This document shows, in pieces, positions 41,001 to 48,277 of a DNA stretch of 64,000 nucleotides. Where the stretch lies: NCBI GenBank assembly GCA_004794785.1, contig SJOL01005721.1, positions 276,510-340,509 on the forward strand, read 5' to 3'. The DNA comes from Opisthorchis felineus. Its lineage: Eukaryota; Platyhelminthes; Trematoda; Opisthorchiida; Opisthorchiidae. Numbering within the stretch: the stretch's first letter is position 1; every line of letters starts with the position of its first letter. Below the pieces are notes generated by a model. It made no database searches. It was given only the letters and a program-made list of their open reading frames with translations, and had not been told where the DNA came from. Position numbers and translations under genes: made by a program.

Positions 41001-42696
41001 CATAGACGGTTTGGGGCAAGCTAAGCAAAATTGCATCCGTTTCCTATCAGTCTCTTTTATTATAAAACCATCCCTTATTAGTACCCAGTAGAATAGTGTT
41101 GTATCGTGGGTAGCCGTCTATTGGTTACGTCGGAACTGAGCCTGCCAGACTACGCGATAGGGAGAAGATAGAGAACCCGGGGCGCGGCTATTGTCAGGAC
41201 AAACATACAGAGCAACCGCGTAAATGTATGGGATGCCTAAATGGCGAATTATGGTCATTCGCTTGTTCGTTCTCTCCAGCCAATGGCGGCGTTTCTGCCG
41301 TGAACAGTATCACACCCACTCCGCTGGTCGCGTGCTGCAAAGCTGTATTTGGTAAACTCCGCCAACGCACCTGCTATCCGGAACGTGTGGTACCAATGGT
41401 GACCTTGGGGACGCGTCGTCCTCTGCACATGTACTTTTCGTGTCTGGAACCTTCCCGACAAGTAGAAAATACACGTGATTGTTATCTAATTTGAGTTGAC
41501 GTGTAGGCACAGAAAAATTAGGTAGTGATAAATTTTATCTGACTGCCATTCTCCAGGTGTGATGGCATAGCTGCTCAAAGGGTAACGCTCATGACGGATT
41601 ACCGGGTTGTATGTATAGGGAGCACAAATTTGTAAATAGCCGTTCTCCCCTGAAACATATTCCATAGAGCGAGTTGATTCTACCAGGGCAAGAAGGGTTT
41701 ATTAGCTACTCGAGAAGGTCCAACAATAGGACAAAAGTCCATCGATAGTATAAGCTAGTATAAGAGGATTTCACGAGATTTCACCCTGTACCATAAGTAG
41801 TTCAGGAAGACTTATAAGTTATTCGACTAGTGAACCTTCCATCTGAGAAATCGCCTCTCAAGAAGTCAGTCAGCACATGACCACGTGGTGTGAGTTACGT
41901 GATTGAAGGATGCCTGGCGCTGTATGCCAAGCACGAGTTCATTGCACTGCTGATCAGCCGCTCGTGACCGAACGTTTTAACCTTCAACAACTAGCCGGTT
42001 GCGAGTTCAAATTCCCCTGGAGTCTCGTCAGAGGCGCACTACTGATGCCTCCCAAAAAGGATGAGACAGATAACACCGTTTCTCGGGTTCTCGCAACATA
42101 TTTCCTTCAGTCACGGAAATACTTCTGGGCTGAGTGAAATAGACGGTCTAACACCAGTGAAATTTCATGCACTTAAATCTTGGGACTCCTTTGTTGTGGT
42201 TACGGGGAGGATATAATTTGATAAGTACTTCAGGGAACTGATACAAGATGATCATTGTGAGTGAAACGTGCAAAAAGTGTGTATACCATTATCAGTTCAC
42301 CCTATTGACAACGACCCGGTGAATAAGCTTAGTGAGCAACAGAATAAAATAGCCGTGTACTTTTTAGCCAATACAGTAGTTGTTTACATCCTTGCATTTT
42401 CTACTTACGCAAGATGCCCATTATACCTACTAGTTTGGCCCAGTTGCAAGTTTACCAATCTTGTCATATTTTAGATGGCCGCTGTAAAAGAGCAGCTGGC
42501 ATGTGAACAGAGGAAACGCCAGCAGACACTTTCCGCAAAACCCGGACGGTTCAGTGAAATTCCCTCTCGAGATCTGCGTCACTTGATGGAAGTCGGTGAT
42601 GCAGTGGCACGGGGAACTTCCGCAACAGGCGTCGATACGCGTCCCCATGTCTGTCCAGGAGCAGAAAAACGTCAATGTCGCATTCCCAAAAAGTGA
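315..42696 (+). CDS. CROCC: Rootletin (ciliary rootlet coiled-coil protein), 19 exons, 5' end outside window
   Basis: Rootletin polymerises into the striated rootlet at the base of cilia and also acts in centrosome cohesion (known for the family). The 19 exons listed below sum to 5521 nt, which is one leading base plus 1839 codons and a TGA. All 18 introns are GT-AG and the phase is kept at every junction, which strongly supports the model. The product is almost entirely heptad-type coiled coil rich in E, K, R, Q and L. Family landmarks occur in the right order: [13 protein letters not shown] near the N-terminus, a Ser/Arg-rich break, [16 protein letters not shown], a second Ser/Arg/Pro break, [66 protein letters not shown] and [18 protein letters not shown]. 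Vertebrate rootletin is about 2000 residues, so roughly 150-200 N-terminal residues should lie upstream. The paralog CEP250 (C-Nap1) shares some of the tail, but the whole motif set fits rootletin better. Residue numbers below count from the first complete codon at 316. Confidence 0.95.
2077..2314 (+). CDS. CROCC: CROCC exon b: charged coiled coil
   Basis: Residues 127-205 plus one base of 206. The acceptor is TTCAG|ACT and the donor G|GTGAGT at 2315. The helix is highly charged and has regular Leu spacing ([16 protein letters not shown] is typical). It starts in phase 0, matching exon a, and ends in phase 1, matching only the acceptor at 6333. Confidence 0.88.
2315..6333 (+). other. Intron b/c (4.0 kb) with a GC-richer repeat unit
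   Basis: Mostly AT-rich sequence with no supported coding exon. The stretch 3720-4100 is clearly more GC-rich than its surroundings and looks like an inserted tRNA-related repeat, described separately. Short open frames such as 5172-5483 have no recognisable product. Confidence 0.5.
3720..4100 (-). repeat. Possible tRNA-derived SINE, minus strand
   Basis: On the minus strand an A-box-like TGGTCAGTGG (3892-3901) is followed about 21 bases on by a B-box-like GATTCAAATCC (about 3860-3870). That is the order of an internal RNA polymerase III promoter. The segment is GC-rich within an AT-rich intron. It does not fold into an obvious intact tRNA and has no clear second copy in this window, so the class and the ends are inferred. 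Confidence 0.35.
6334..6653 (+). CDS. CROCC: CROCC exon c: Ser/Arg-rich linker between coiled coils
   Basis: Residue 206 (split) to 312. The acceptor is CTATAG|AG; the alternative TTAG at 6298 would break the frame with exon b. The exon interrupts the coiled coil with a low-complexity linker ([10 protein letters not shown], then GSPPPPV). It closes with the family landmark [16 protein letters not shown], which restarts the rod. It ends CAG|GTTTGT in phase 0. Confidence 0.92.
6654..10027 (+). other. Intron c/d (3.4 kb) containing a SINE
   Basis: Apart from the SINE at 8940-9400, no exon or other element is recognised. Confidence 0.5.
8940..9400 (+). repeat. tRNA-derived SINE-like composite repeat
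   Basis: It starts with a textbook RNA polymerase III internal promoter: A box TGGCCCATTGG (8946-8956) and B box GGTTGGAACCC (8990-9000), 33 bases apart. An unrelated body follows. Its last part (about 9258-9382, containing GACCGGTTTTGCCCTT) recurs on the minus strand at 17692-17820 with high identity. Two dispersed copies support a repeat family. Whether head and body form one element or two nested ones is not settled. Confidence 0.6.
10028..10651 (+). CDS. CROCC: CROCC exon d: longest rod exon
   Basis: Residues 313-520, exactly 208 codons, phase 0 at both ends (CTTTCAG|CTG and CAG|GTGAGT). It is an uninterrupted coiled coil rich in E/K/R/Q/L and follows directly on the AMNKRGMQ landmark, as in other rootletins. 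The predicted frame runs back past the internal ATG at 10226 to the acceptor. The following intron (10652-11115) shows nothing further. Confidence 0.94.
11116..11394 (+). CDS. CROCC: CROCC exon e: coiled-coil rod
   Basis: Residues 521-613, 93 codons, phase 0/0. The acceptor is TGTAG|GCC and the donor CAA|GTAAGC. It is a continuous heptad-type helix ([20 protein letters not shown] at the start). A second AG at 11119-11120 would break the frame. Nothing is recognised in the following intron (11395-12899). Confidence 0.93.
12900..13230 (+). CDS. CROCC: CROCC exon f: coiled-coil rod
   Basis: Residues 614-723 plus one base of 724. The in-frame TAG at 12897-12899 is part of the acceptor CGAATAG|CTC, so the exon begins at 12900. 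The donor is A|GTACGT. The helix contains [20 protein letters not shown] and later a Tyr pair (TDYYQAK). Confidence 0.92.
13231..18041 (+). other. Intron f/g (4.8 kb), largest in the gene
   Basis: No exon is supported. An open frame on the minus strand at 13387-13629 has no recognisable product. A repeat copy sits at 17665-17995, immediately before the exon g acceptor. Confidence 0.5.
17665..17995 (-). repeat. Dispersed repeat copy bounded by 22-bp direct repeats
   Basis: The minus strand of 17692-17820 matches the SINE body at 9258-9382 (shared GACCGGTTT, GCCCTT, and a CTTATGTTC..ACTTGAACCCA end). The block is bounded by two identical 22-bp direct repeats at 17665-17686 and 17974-17995. These could be a target-site duplication or two copies of the repeat's own end. 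The palindrome-like GAGATTCAGCTGGGTTCC-type piece at about 17921-17957 also has relatives near 48680 and 57380. Confidence 0.6.
18042..18328 (+). CDS. CROCC: CROCC exon g: coiled-coil rod
   Basis: Residue 724 (split) to 819. The acceptor TATCCAG|AT supplies the two bases needed by exon f, and the donor is GAG|GTAGGC. The correct frame begins [21 protein letters not shown] second long open frame starting at the ATG of 18042 is out of phase. The helix is Ala/Glu/Gln/Arg-rich coiled coil. Nothing identified in the next intron (18329-20708). Confidence 0.92.
20709..20953 (+). CDS. CROCC: CROCC exon h: coiled-coil rod
   Basis: Residues 820-900 plus two bases of 901. The acceptor is CACTTCAG|CGA and the donor TTG|GTATGT. 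Typical rod sequence ([18 protein letters not shown]). It ends near an aromatic/His-rich stretch, [10 protein letters not shown], which with the start of exon i (CAFHEQ) is the least coiled-coil-like joint in the rod. The intron 20954-21871 shows nothing. Confidence 0.9.
21872..22233 (+). CDS. CROCC: CROCC exon i: coiled-coil rod
   Basis: Residue 901 (split) to 1021 plus one base of 1022. The acceptor ACTGCAG|T gives the single base needed after exon h; the later CAG at 21885-21887 would break phase. The donor is G|GTAAGT. Strong coiled coil ([20 protein letters not shown]). Confidence 0.92.
22985..23880 (+). mobile_element. Decayed Ty3/gypsy pol fragment (RT palm to RNase H)
   Basis: Reading across several frames, the order is that of a gypsy pol: LKFG-like, then the RT active-site box [11 protein letters not shown] (about 23085-23120), a connection region with a [11 protein letters not shown] motif and a small-domain KGTRW motif (about 23340-23410), and an RNase H segment with LHTDHKP (about 23675-23705). 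The frame shifts repeatedly and has stops, so it is non-functional. No LTRs were found at its ends. Same orientation as the host gene. Confidence 0.75.
25979..26010. repeat. (AT)16 microsatellite
   Basis: A perfect AT dinucleotide run in an intron, ending 37 bases before the exon j acceptor AG. Confidence 0.95.
26048..26315 (+). CDS. CROCC: CROCC exon j: coiled-coil rod
   Basis: Residue 1022 (split) to 1110 plus two bases of 1111. The acceptor CTGAATAG|CT completes the codon of exon i; the donor is AG|GTGAGT. The frame extends 5' of the apparent start at 26104 as [18 protein letters not shown]. It is a charged coiled coil. Confidence 0.92.
26316..29188 (+). other. Intron j/k (2.9 kb) with a LINE fragment
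   Basis: A reverse-transcriptase fragment lies at about 27150-27840. A short GA-rich run (about 26964-26982) is present. Nothing else identified. Confidence 0.5.
27150..27840 (+). mobile_element. Degenerate non-LTR (RTE-type) reverse transcriptase fragment
   Basis: The open frame 27175-27417 contains [16 protein letters not shown] followed by [12 protein letters not shown], resembling the LINE RT N-terminal region (APGPDGLPPALFK..L..IW..E..P). About 27420-27480 gives an ILKK...NHKSLS remnant of the KKG..NHRGISL motif. The next open frame has [18 protein letters not shown], comparable to the pre-motif-A strand. Stops and frame changes show it is dead. Family assignment is from memory of the motif order. 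Confidence 0.5.
29189..29622 (+). CDS. CROCC: CROCC exon k: rod end plus Ser/Arg/Pro hinge
   Basis: Residue 1111 (split) to 1255 plus one base of 1256. The acceptor is TTGTAG|A and the donor CCAG|GTAAAC. The first two thirds is coiled coil. It then passes through [17 protein letters not shown] into a low-complexity Ser/Arg/Pro/Gly segment ([18 protein letters not shown]), the second hinge, which also occurs at this place in vertebrate rootletin before the DLDPE box. Confidence 0.93.
29623..31837 (+). other. Intron k/l (2.2 kb)
   Basis: Nothing identified. An open frame on the minus strand at 30581-30865 (94 codons) has no recognisable product. Confidence 0.45.
31838..32101 (+). CDS. CROCC: CROCC exon l: DLDPE box and start of C-terminal rod
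   Basis: Residue 1256 (split) to 1343 plus one base of 1344, a symmetric phase 1/1 exon. The acceptor is CCCCAG|AA and the donor GCAG|GTAAAA. A Cys/Asp-rich linker ([11 protein letters not shown]) leads to [16 protein letters not shown], one of the most recognisable rootletin signatures. The C-terminal coiled coil follows. The next intron (32102-32334) is the shortest, 233 bases. Confidence 0.95.
32335..32498 (+). CDS. CROCC: CROCC exon m: C-terminal rod
   Basis: Residue 1344 (split) to 1398. The acceptor is CCGCAG|GC and the donor CAG|GTAAGA. It contains [20 protein letters not shown] and [15 protein letters not shown], closely matching the corresponding vertebrate segment. The next intron (32499-33460) carries only a short 10-bp minisatellite. 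Confidence 0.94.
33193..33234. repeat. 10-bp minisatellite, about 4 units
   Basis: AGCCTAGTAT repeated about four times, one unit with an extra A, inside intron m/n. A similar GCTAGTATAAG motif recurs at about 41750-41765. Confidence 0.85.
33461..33682 (+). CDS. CROCC: CROCC exon n: C-terminal rod
   Basis: Residues 1399-1472, 74 codons, phase 0/0 (GTTCAG|GAG and CAA|GTGAGT). It contains [20 protein letters not shown], nearly identical to the vertebrate protein, then [14 protein letters not shown]. Nothing identified in the following intron (33683-34320). Confidence 0.95.
34321..34539 (+). CDS. CROCC: CROCC exon o: C-terminal rod
   Basis: Residues 1473-1545, 73 codons, phase 0/0. The acceptor is TTTTTTAAG|GAT and the donor CAG|GTAAAA. 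It contains [14 protein letters not shown] and [11 protein letters not shown], aligned with the vertebrate VERLN..L.K.E and ..CEHDRQ.LQ segments. Nothing identified in intron 34540-35269. Confidence 0.93.
35270..35473 (+). CDS. CROCC: CROCC exon p: C-terminal rod
   Basis: Residues 1546-1613, 68 codons, phase 0/0 (TATTCAG|GAA and CTG|GTGAGT). It is a Gln-rich coiled coil ([20 protein letters not shown]). Nothing identified in intron 35474-36388. Confidence 0.92.
36389..36667 (+). CDS. CROCC: CROCC exon q: C-terminal rod
   Basis: Residues 1614-1706, 93 codons, phase 0/0 (CTTTAG|GCT and CAA|GTAAGT). It contains [20 protein letters not shown], a strongly conserved rootletin segment. The next intron (36668-38208) has a probable integrase remnant. 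Confidence 0.95.
37560..38000 (+). mobile_element. Probable Ty3/gypsy integrase remnant
   Basis: Across shifted frames the order resembles a gypsy integrase: [14 protein letters not shown] (like the ..PP..F.HVHLDIVGP start of the core), a [10 protein letters not shown] motif (like YHPQSNGMVE) at about 37837-37866, and [14 protein letters not shown] (like the C-terminal VYGT..L..EFF) at about 37938-37980. Each match is short and the frame is broken, so the identification is tentative. Confidence 0.4.
38209..38388 (+). CDS. CROCC: CROCC exon r: conserved C-terminal signature
   Basis: Residues 1707-1766, 60 codons, phase 0/0. The acceptor is TTTTAG|ACG and the donor CAG|GTAAGG. It holds [15 protein letters not shown] then [18 protein letters not shown], almost identical to vertebrate rootletin, the best single proof of identity. 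Confidence 0.97.
38389..42474 (+). other. Intron r/s (4.1 kb), last intron
   Basis: It separates the conserved signature from the terminal exon. It contains a SINE-like repeat (41900-42150) and an unidentified GC-richer block (41120-41470). No exon is supported. Confidence 0.5.
41900..42150 (+). repeat. SINE-like repeat with B-box
   Basis: A tRNA-like head has a possible A box (TGATCAGCCG, 41951-41960) and a B box (GAGTTCAAATTCC, 42003-42015). A body with GAGGCGCACTACTGATGCC follows, then an end reading like ...GAGTGAAATAGACGGTCTAACACC. This resembles tRNA-derived repeats of parasitic flatworms as I recall them; no second copy was found in the window. Confidence 0.45.
42475..42696 (+). CDS. 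CROCC: CROCC exon s: terminal exon with stop
   Basis: Residues 1767-1839 then TGA (42694-42696). The acceptor ATATTTTAG|ATG is in phase 0, so the ATG is an internal Met, not a start. [17 protein letters not shown] continues the coil as in the vertebrate tail. The remaining 50 or so residues are a divergent, non-helical tail with several Arg/Lys and two Cys near the end. Confidence 0.85.
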   Translation: MAAVKEQLACEQRKRQQTLSAKPGRFSEIPSRDLRHLMEVGDAVARGTSATGVDTRPHVCPGAEKRQCRIPKK

Positions 42697-43130
42697 ACCT
42701 ATCTTACAAGAATACAACATTCCAACTATCAGGGTGCACAAGCGAGAAACGAACGATACTCTCTAGGTTTCGCATTTTCTGATCTGTGTGCACAATTCGC
42801 CATTACCCAACTTAGGTTTCCTTGAAAATGCTCCATTTTATGAACTCACGTGGAACACAGCTTATTCCAATAATTTTACCCTAGATTTTACTGATTCGCC
42901 TGGATTTATATACCAAGAGTGAGCACGTAATCTTGCTGACCTCCTATTCCACTGTAATTATTCAATAGGTCACCTGTTTGGAAGCTGTGCATCAGCTTAA
43001 GATAGATTGTGATGCCTTTTCCCACTTTTGACCTGACGGTTCCACACCTGACCGAAAACTGGGAACTAAATACAAAGATAACGGATAAAACTACTGTTCT
43101 ATTACTCCGCTTTTACTAATGAAGAGCTAG
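42697..43130 (+). other. Probable CROCC 3' UTR / spacer
   Basis: I see no canonical AATAAA or ATTAAA in the first few hundred bases after the stop. The nearest candidate is the variant AATACA at 43069-43074. The transcript end is therefore unplaced. Confidence 0.35.
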
Positions 43131-43343
43131 AAAACCTGTCTGAAAATGCCTACTATAGGAACAGAGGGAAACAATAACTTTAGACAGATGATGCTGTGGT
43201 ATGCATCCAAACCAGAAGGAATTGAAGATTGGTTGGCTGAGGGAGACCTTATAAATGACCATATTGTTCAACCGCTAGATTTTACAAAATATACACAAGT
43301 TGTAATTACGCCTCTTAATTCACTGATAATAATTAATGGGTAA
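43131..43343 (+). other. Unidentified open frame, possible exon
   Basis: After an AG at 43129-43130, an uninterrupted frame runs 70 codons to TAA (43341-43343), with ATG at 43146. The composition looks protein-like (MMLWYASKPEGIEDWLAEGD), with four Trp/Tyr and balanced charges. I do not recognise it and find no in-phase partner exon nearby. Confidence 0.2.
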
Positions 43344-46300
43344 AATTGGAAGACTGTTTTTTTTTTCTGTTTTCAAGTTCAAATCGTGCAGCAAGAACGC
43401 TTCGAAATCACCCCACAGTGATATCACATACGCTTTGTAAATGTGACGCATCTCTTACAAAAAATTTCATGTGAGTCGTTAAGTGGGTATTCCCGACACC
43501 TTTACGAACCTGAACCTTAAAAACCTCGATGTTATATCCAGGTCCCTAGCGAGCACCCCGGAAAGCTTGAAAAGATAAACGGCCAATTTTCTGGTAGCCA
43601 CGTCAGTCATGTATCGAAATATTGTGGTTCAGATCGGCTGTTGATCAAGTGACAGCTGCTCTGCTAGCCGAGCTTTGCAATTGGCTTACTTCGAGAACCA
43701 ATGGCAGTCACATTTCTGTCGAATTTAGATTAATGGGCTGAATCCAGCAAGCCAGTTGGATCCACGTGACATCCACACAGTTGCGATCAACGACTGCTTG
43801 ACGGTGTGACAAGTGGATTGGAATACCAGTCTCCACACTGGGCAACCGAACTGTTCTACATCAAATCAGTGGGTCCTAGTCGGAGAACAACCCTTCTAGC
43901 TCCGGCTTCACCTGCTTCACGACGTTCACTTATAGAAATCATAGTCTGCTCTGCGACAAAAGTGAAGGTTTGGGAAAAACTATCCGATTTTTCAGCAGCA
44001 CCAAAAGGGTTAACAATTTCTGGCGCATAAACTAATTAAAGTCATATACATGAGGTTAAAGACCAATCAGTGATGGCTTAGAGGTATCCACTTGAACCCT
44101 TACATAGCCATGTGCCCCTATTGCATGCATGTGATGAACCTTAGCGAGAGTAAAAAACCTCGGCTGATTGCCTTTGTGGATTGACCACTTCACCTCCCTA
44201 GTGACCAGCCGTATCAGCTCCACGTCCATGTTCTTGTGTAACATGCAAGTAGTGTCTGGTCAGGTGTCAAAGCGCCATCCCCTTATCTGATGGAAGATTG
44301 GTACGGAAATTATGGAGCCATTTTGCAGTGCTTCTTCATTATTATTCAATATTCAGATAATATTTGGGTAATTTCAAGGGGGCGCTTGAGAATGCTTACG
44401 TTTCGGAAACTCTGTGCACATGAGATTTTTATTTTCGTGTCTAACAGCTTGTAACCGCTTAGTTCGTGTTGGCCAACTAACAGCTCCGTAGTGAATGGCT
44501 TCCATTCTTTCAGTGGTAATCATTACGCCGCCAATGAGAATAAAAGAAACTTGTATCAGCAGTTTAAATATCCATAAGTAGTCACCGCTCCAGAAAATTT
44601 AAACAATAAACTGAATTTACGTGACCAGTTACGCCCACAACCATGCATACGAACATGATCGTCAATCGATGAAAGTTGGAGATCCATTTGCGAAGTATTA
44701 GTTAGTACTGAAGGATTTAATTCTATTACATCCTCCTCATAGCATCCGAGCAGCGTGCAAATCCTTGTGAATCACCTTGGCGGAGCAGACCATTTATGCT
44801 CCCTATTTGTCTATTCAAAAGGCAAAGGCACGCGAGAGCGCAATTATCAGGTCATCCATGAGGGTCATTAAGATTTAGGAACAACCATCCTGGGTTTCCT
44901 TAGGACCAAGGTTCACGTCGGGTTTTGACTCATTGGCTAAACTGGGTAAGCTAACTGTTTCGTGTACACTGTCCACTCAAATAGGATTAGGAGGCGAATG
45001 AAGTACTGCACTAGAATTCAAAATGTTCGCATGAGGCAATCGAATAAGACAGCGTTTACACTGGGGATCTTAGTCGGAATGTAACGATTAGAAAGTTTAT
45101 CTAAAATACCCCATTTATACCTTTGTACTTTTTGAACGATGGTAATAAATGTGGGTTGAATGGAGCTGATTTCAATGCGCGACATAAAAGATCATATGAA
45201 ATCTCACCAGGCATGCAATCTTCCTGCTCAACCATGAGGGGTTTTTCTTGTAAACTCGATTTACTGTAAAAGATCTGGAAAACTACCAGGCGCTTTACTA
45301 TTGGTCGGAATCGTTAAGAGTAGAAATCATACGAATACTGAGAAAGTTTAGAACTGAATCTCGGGTAAAAGTGTTTCGCCATCAAACCGCATTCTAATCA
45401 CTAACGTAGTGTGTCTGACCCAACAAAACTCCCAATGAATAAAAGTGTTCTCATAAATGGAACCATTACAAATGATCAGAAGCCCTAGTTTTTGTAAGCT
45501 GTCTGGCTTTTAAATGAGGTCATGAGGACTCGTTTTTTCAGGGTTAGTTTTAGCTTTTGCAGAAAGGCCAATATTAGTGGTGTCTAGGACGTGCAGCTGT
45601 CTATGGTTCCTTTAAAAACTTTCTCAGTGGAGACACGTAGCTTCATCTTTCAGTTTCAAGTTACCCATTAGGGAAACGGGTTCCATGGTCCAAGTAGTTC
45701 TTCGTTGTTGAGACATGAAGTTGAGCAAAAGTTGAAAGTTTAATTTATATCAGAAACAACCATATGTGTGGATGCCAACATCTACGGGAAAAGAAGGCAA
45801 GCGAAAATGACCATATGTACCAAACAAATACATACAATAATCCACACTGTGAAAATTGCCTCATTTGCAATGCACTAGACAGTTGAGTGCCCGCAAGTTG
45901 ACGTGTTCACTCTATACGTCTATTGTTCATTCAATCCTCAGTTTGTTCGATCTAGACAAACCAATTATCTACGCTGGCCTCCACTCGGCCCGTGAAACAA
46001 ATGCGTGCGCCATTGAATATCTTGTCAGTATTCGGAATAAACTACATAACACCTCATTTTTTATCGAATGATAGTTTCGTAAGCGATATGCGTCGACAAC
46101 ATGTTTGCTACTCAACCTCATTCAAACGACATCAACGTTGACATTGTCTCGAATTAGTCAGATGCATGGAATGGACAATGCAGTAGAATGGCGAACAGAT
46201 AATTACGTATTGTTCTATCAGAATACCTCTGGAGTAGGTTCTGGAGGCAAACTGACCATGGTTTACATTAATCTGTTCCTTCTGCAATGACCCATTAGGC

Positions 46301-47519
46301 TTGCGATTCTCATAGTCAATGCTGAGAAGTTCCTACTTATAATCTTCTCTTATTGGACTTTTTGACACTAAAGTAGGTAACAGCCATGTCTGAGTTGCAT
46401 TGAAGGATGTGACACCCTTATTGTGTCACTAACTAATCACAGTGGATGAGCAATTCATTCAAAAGAGACAGTCGCGGCACCGACTGGGCGTGGGATGTAG
46501 TGATTTTCTTTTCCTCTTAGGACACTTGCTACAACAGCGCCACAGATATCGAAGATTGACATCATTGATGCTTTGGACATTGCTGGTAAAACAAATTCTG
46601 TGGAGCATTCTGCAAGGTGATGCGGGTTATAAAGGTTAGGCACCGTCCTGGAGTTCTTCTTTGGAGCGTACGCCTCGGAGAGTTCTAGTGCAATGTAGAA
46701 ACTCTTCAGATTGCCTCAGCTCCTGAAGCTCTACTGAGGCTGCTCGGCATACTTTCCCAAAACGTTTTGTTATATGTTCTATGGTGACAGATTTACTTTT
46801 TATGCTTGTTTTAGAGGGTGCTCATGTTGACCAAGAAGGCTCTAACAAACTGATGAGCTCCATCCGTATGTTGAATTTTTCTCATAGAGGTGTTTGGTGC
46901 TAGTTCCAGGTTAACTAACCAAAGCGGACAAATTCTTCATGGTTGGGTAGCACTTGAGGTCATCAAGAAATAAACGTTTATATATGGAATCCCTACATCG
47001 ATGTTGGTTACAAAGAAGAAACCATCAACCAACCTACCAAGACAGCAGCAGCATTTGTAAAACCTAGTCGTATGTTTCGTTCAAGATGTATCACTTTGGT
47101 TCTGAAAAGAATTATCTGGCGATTGATCGGTTAACGCGGTTACGAAGGGTCCTCCCTGGAGGGTGTTTGCCATGACTGGTGCCTTAGTTGAATTATCCAT
47201 GAGAATTGAGTCATTTTTGAGCGACAAACAATCTCGTCGTATGTTCTTCGATTCGATCCCTATAATTTCAACTGCATTGCATACAGGATAGATACCTTCA
47301 CATGAGCTACTCCAAGAGAGTCCTTCTCGTCATCATCAACAGCATAAGATCAGTGTTCAACACCGATACTTGGCTGCCGCAGAACCATGATTTATTTGAA
47401 AGCCTTATTGTGAAGAAAATAATAAAAATGTACAGGGAAGCGAATTATGGTCGGCTTACCGCAATAACCCCGGAGCGTCTACACCTCCAGACACTAATTG
47501 AGACAATCTGGATAGAAAG
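43344..47519. other. Spacer without identified genes
   Basis: AT-rich sequence on both strands. Open frames are short and unrecognised (for example 43806-44030 and 45856-46071 on the plus strand). No polymerase III boxes or clear repeats noted. Confidence 0.4.
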
Positions 47520-48244
47520 TGACAACACGAACACCACTGACATTTGTTTAGCGGCCATATCTTGCAGCGTCTCCAACCATGCACAATAGGGATTGCGCGT
47601 ACCCCATCCTGGAAAGCGAGTCATAATGACAGCACCCAAACTTCGTAATCTCTTTCCTACCCTTCTCGCGAATCAAACGATGCCCGCTTCTGTGCTTGGC
47701 CACTCTGAATTGAGCACATACAATATCGCTGTCTTCGGCAATCGATAGTTTGCCACGCGAAATACATGGTTTAACAATAGCAGCTTCTGGTGCCGGACAC
47801 ATTCATTGACCGAAATCTTAGATGTACAAACGCACACTCATTTTCTAACTGCCTTGCTGCGGGTTTGCTGACACCAGAGTACAAGAGTAATTGTTTTTAG
47901 ACAATGGTTTTCAAAAACCACAAGACATTTTAGTTCCGCCGCTCGCAAAGGCCACGTCTCACAGCCAAATAAAAAACAGCTTTTACTGTAGCCTGATACA
48001 CACATCCTTTGAAATTCAGGGATTTGCTACTGTTCTGCCGTAGATGTCTCAAATTACCAAACGTGGCCCGAACTTTGCCGATTCATGCATTGACCTCATC
48101 TATCACACTACAATCATAACCAACACAGCTTTCAAGATACGTAAAAGGCCCCACAACTTCGAGCGCCTCTTTCTGGATCGTAAATTGCGTGTTTAGTAAC
48201 TGCATGTCCGGAAGCATGACCGTACACGGTGTGGGTGAAAAGCA

Positions 48245-48250
<6 letters not shown>
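47520..48250 (-). mobile_element. RTE-type LINE, decayed 3' end of ORF2
   Basis: On the minus strand, from 48250 downwards, LEVVGPFTYLESCV, VIDEVNA and IGKVRATFGNLRHLRQ are followed by KGCVYQATVKAV. These match the C-terminal RT/thumb region of RTE-like flatworm elements (EVVDSFTYLGSC, VTDEVNARI.KAR..F.NLRHL). Further on, RVAKHRSGHRLIREKGRKEI and RFPGWGTRNPYCAWLETLQD form the typical last segment of the ORF. Several stops and frame changes mean it is inactive. The 5' side is cut off at the TA microsatellite at 48251. Confidence 0.75.

Positions 48251-48277
<27 letters not shown>
48251..48277. repeat. (AT)n microsatellite, about 13 units
   Basis: An AT dinucleotide run that exactly abuts the truncated 5' side of the minus-strand LINE fragment. 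Confidence 0.95.
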
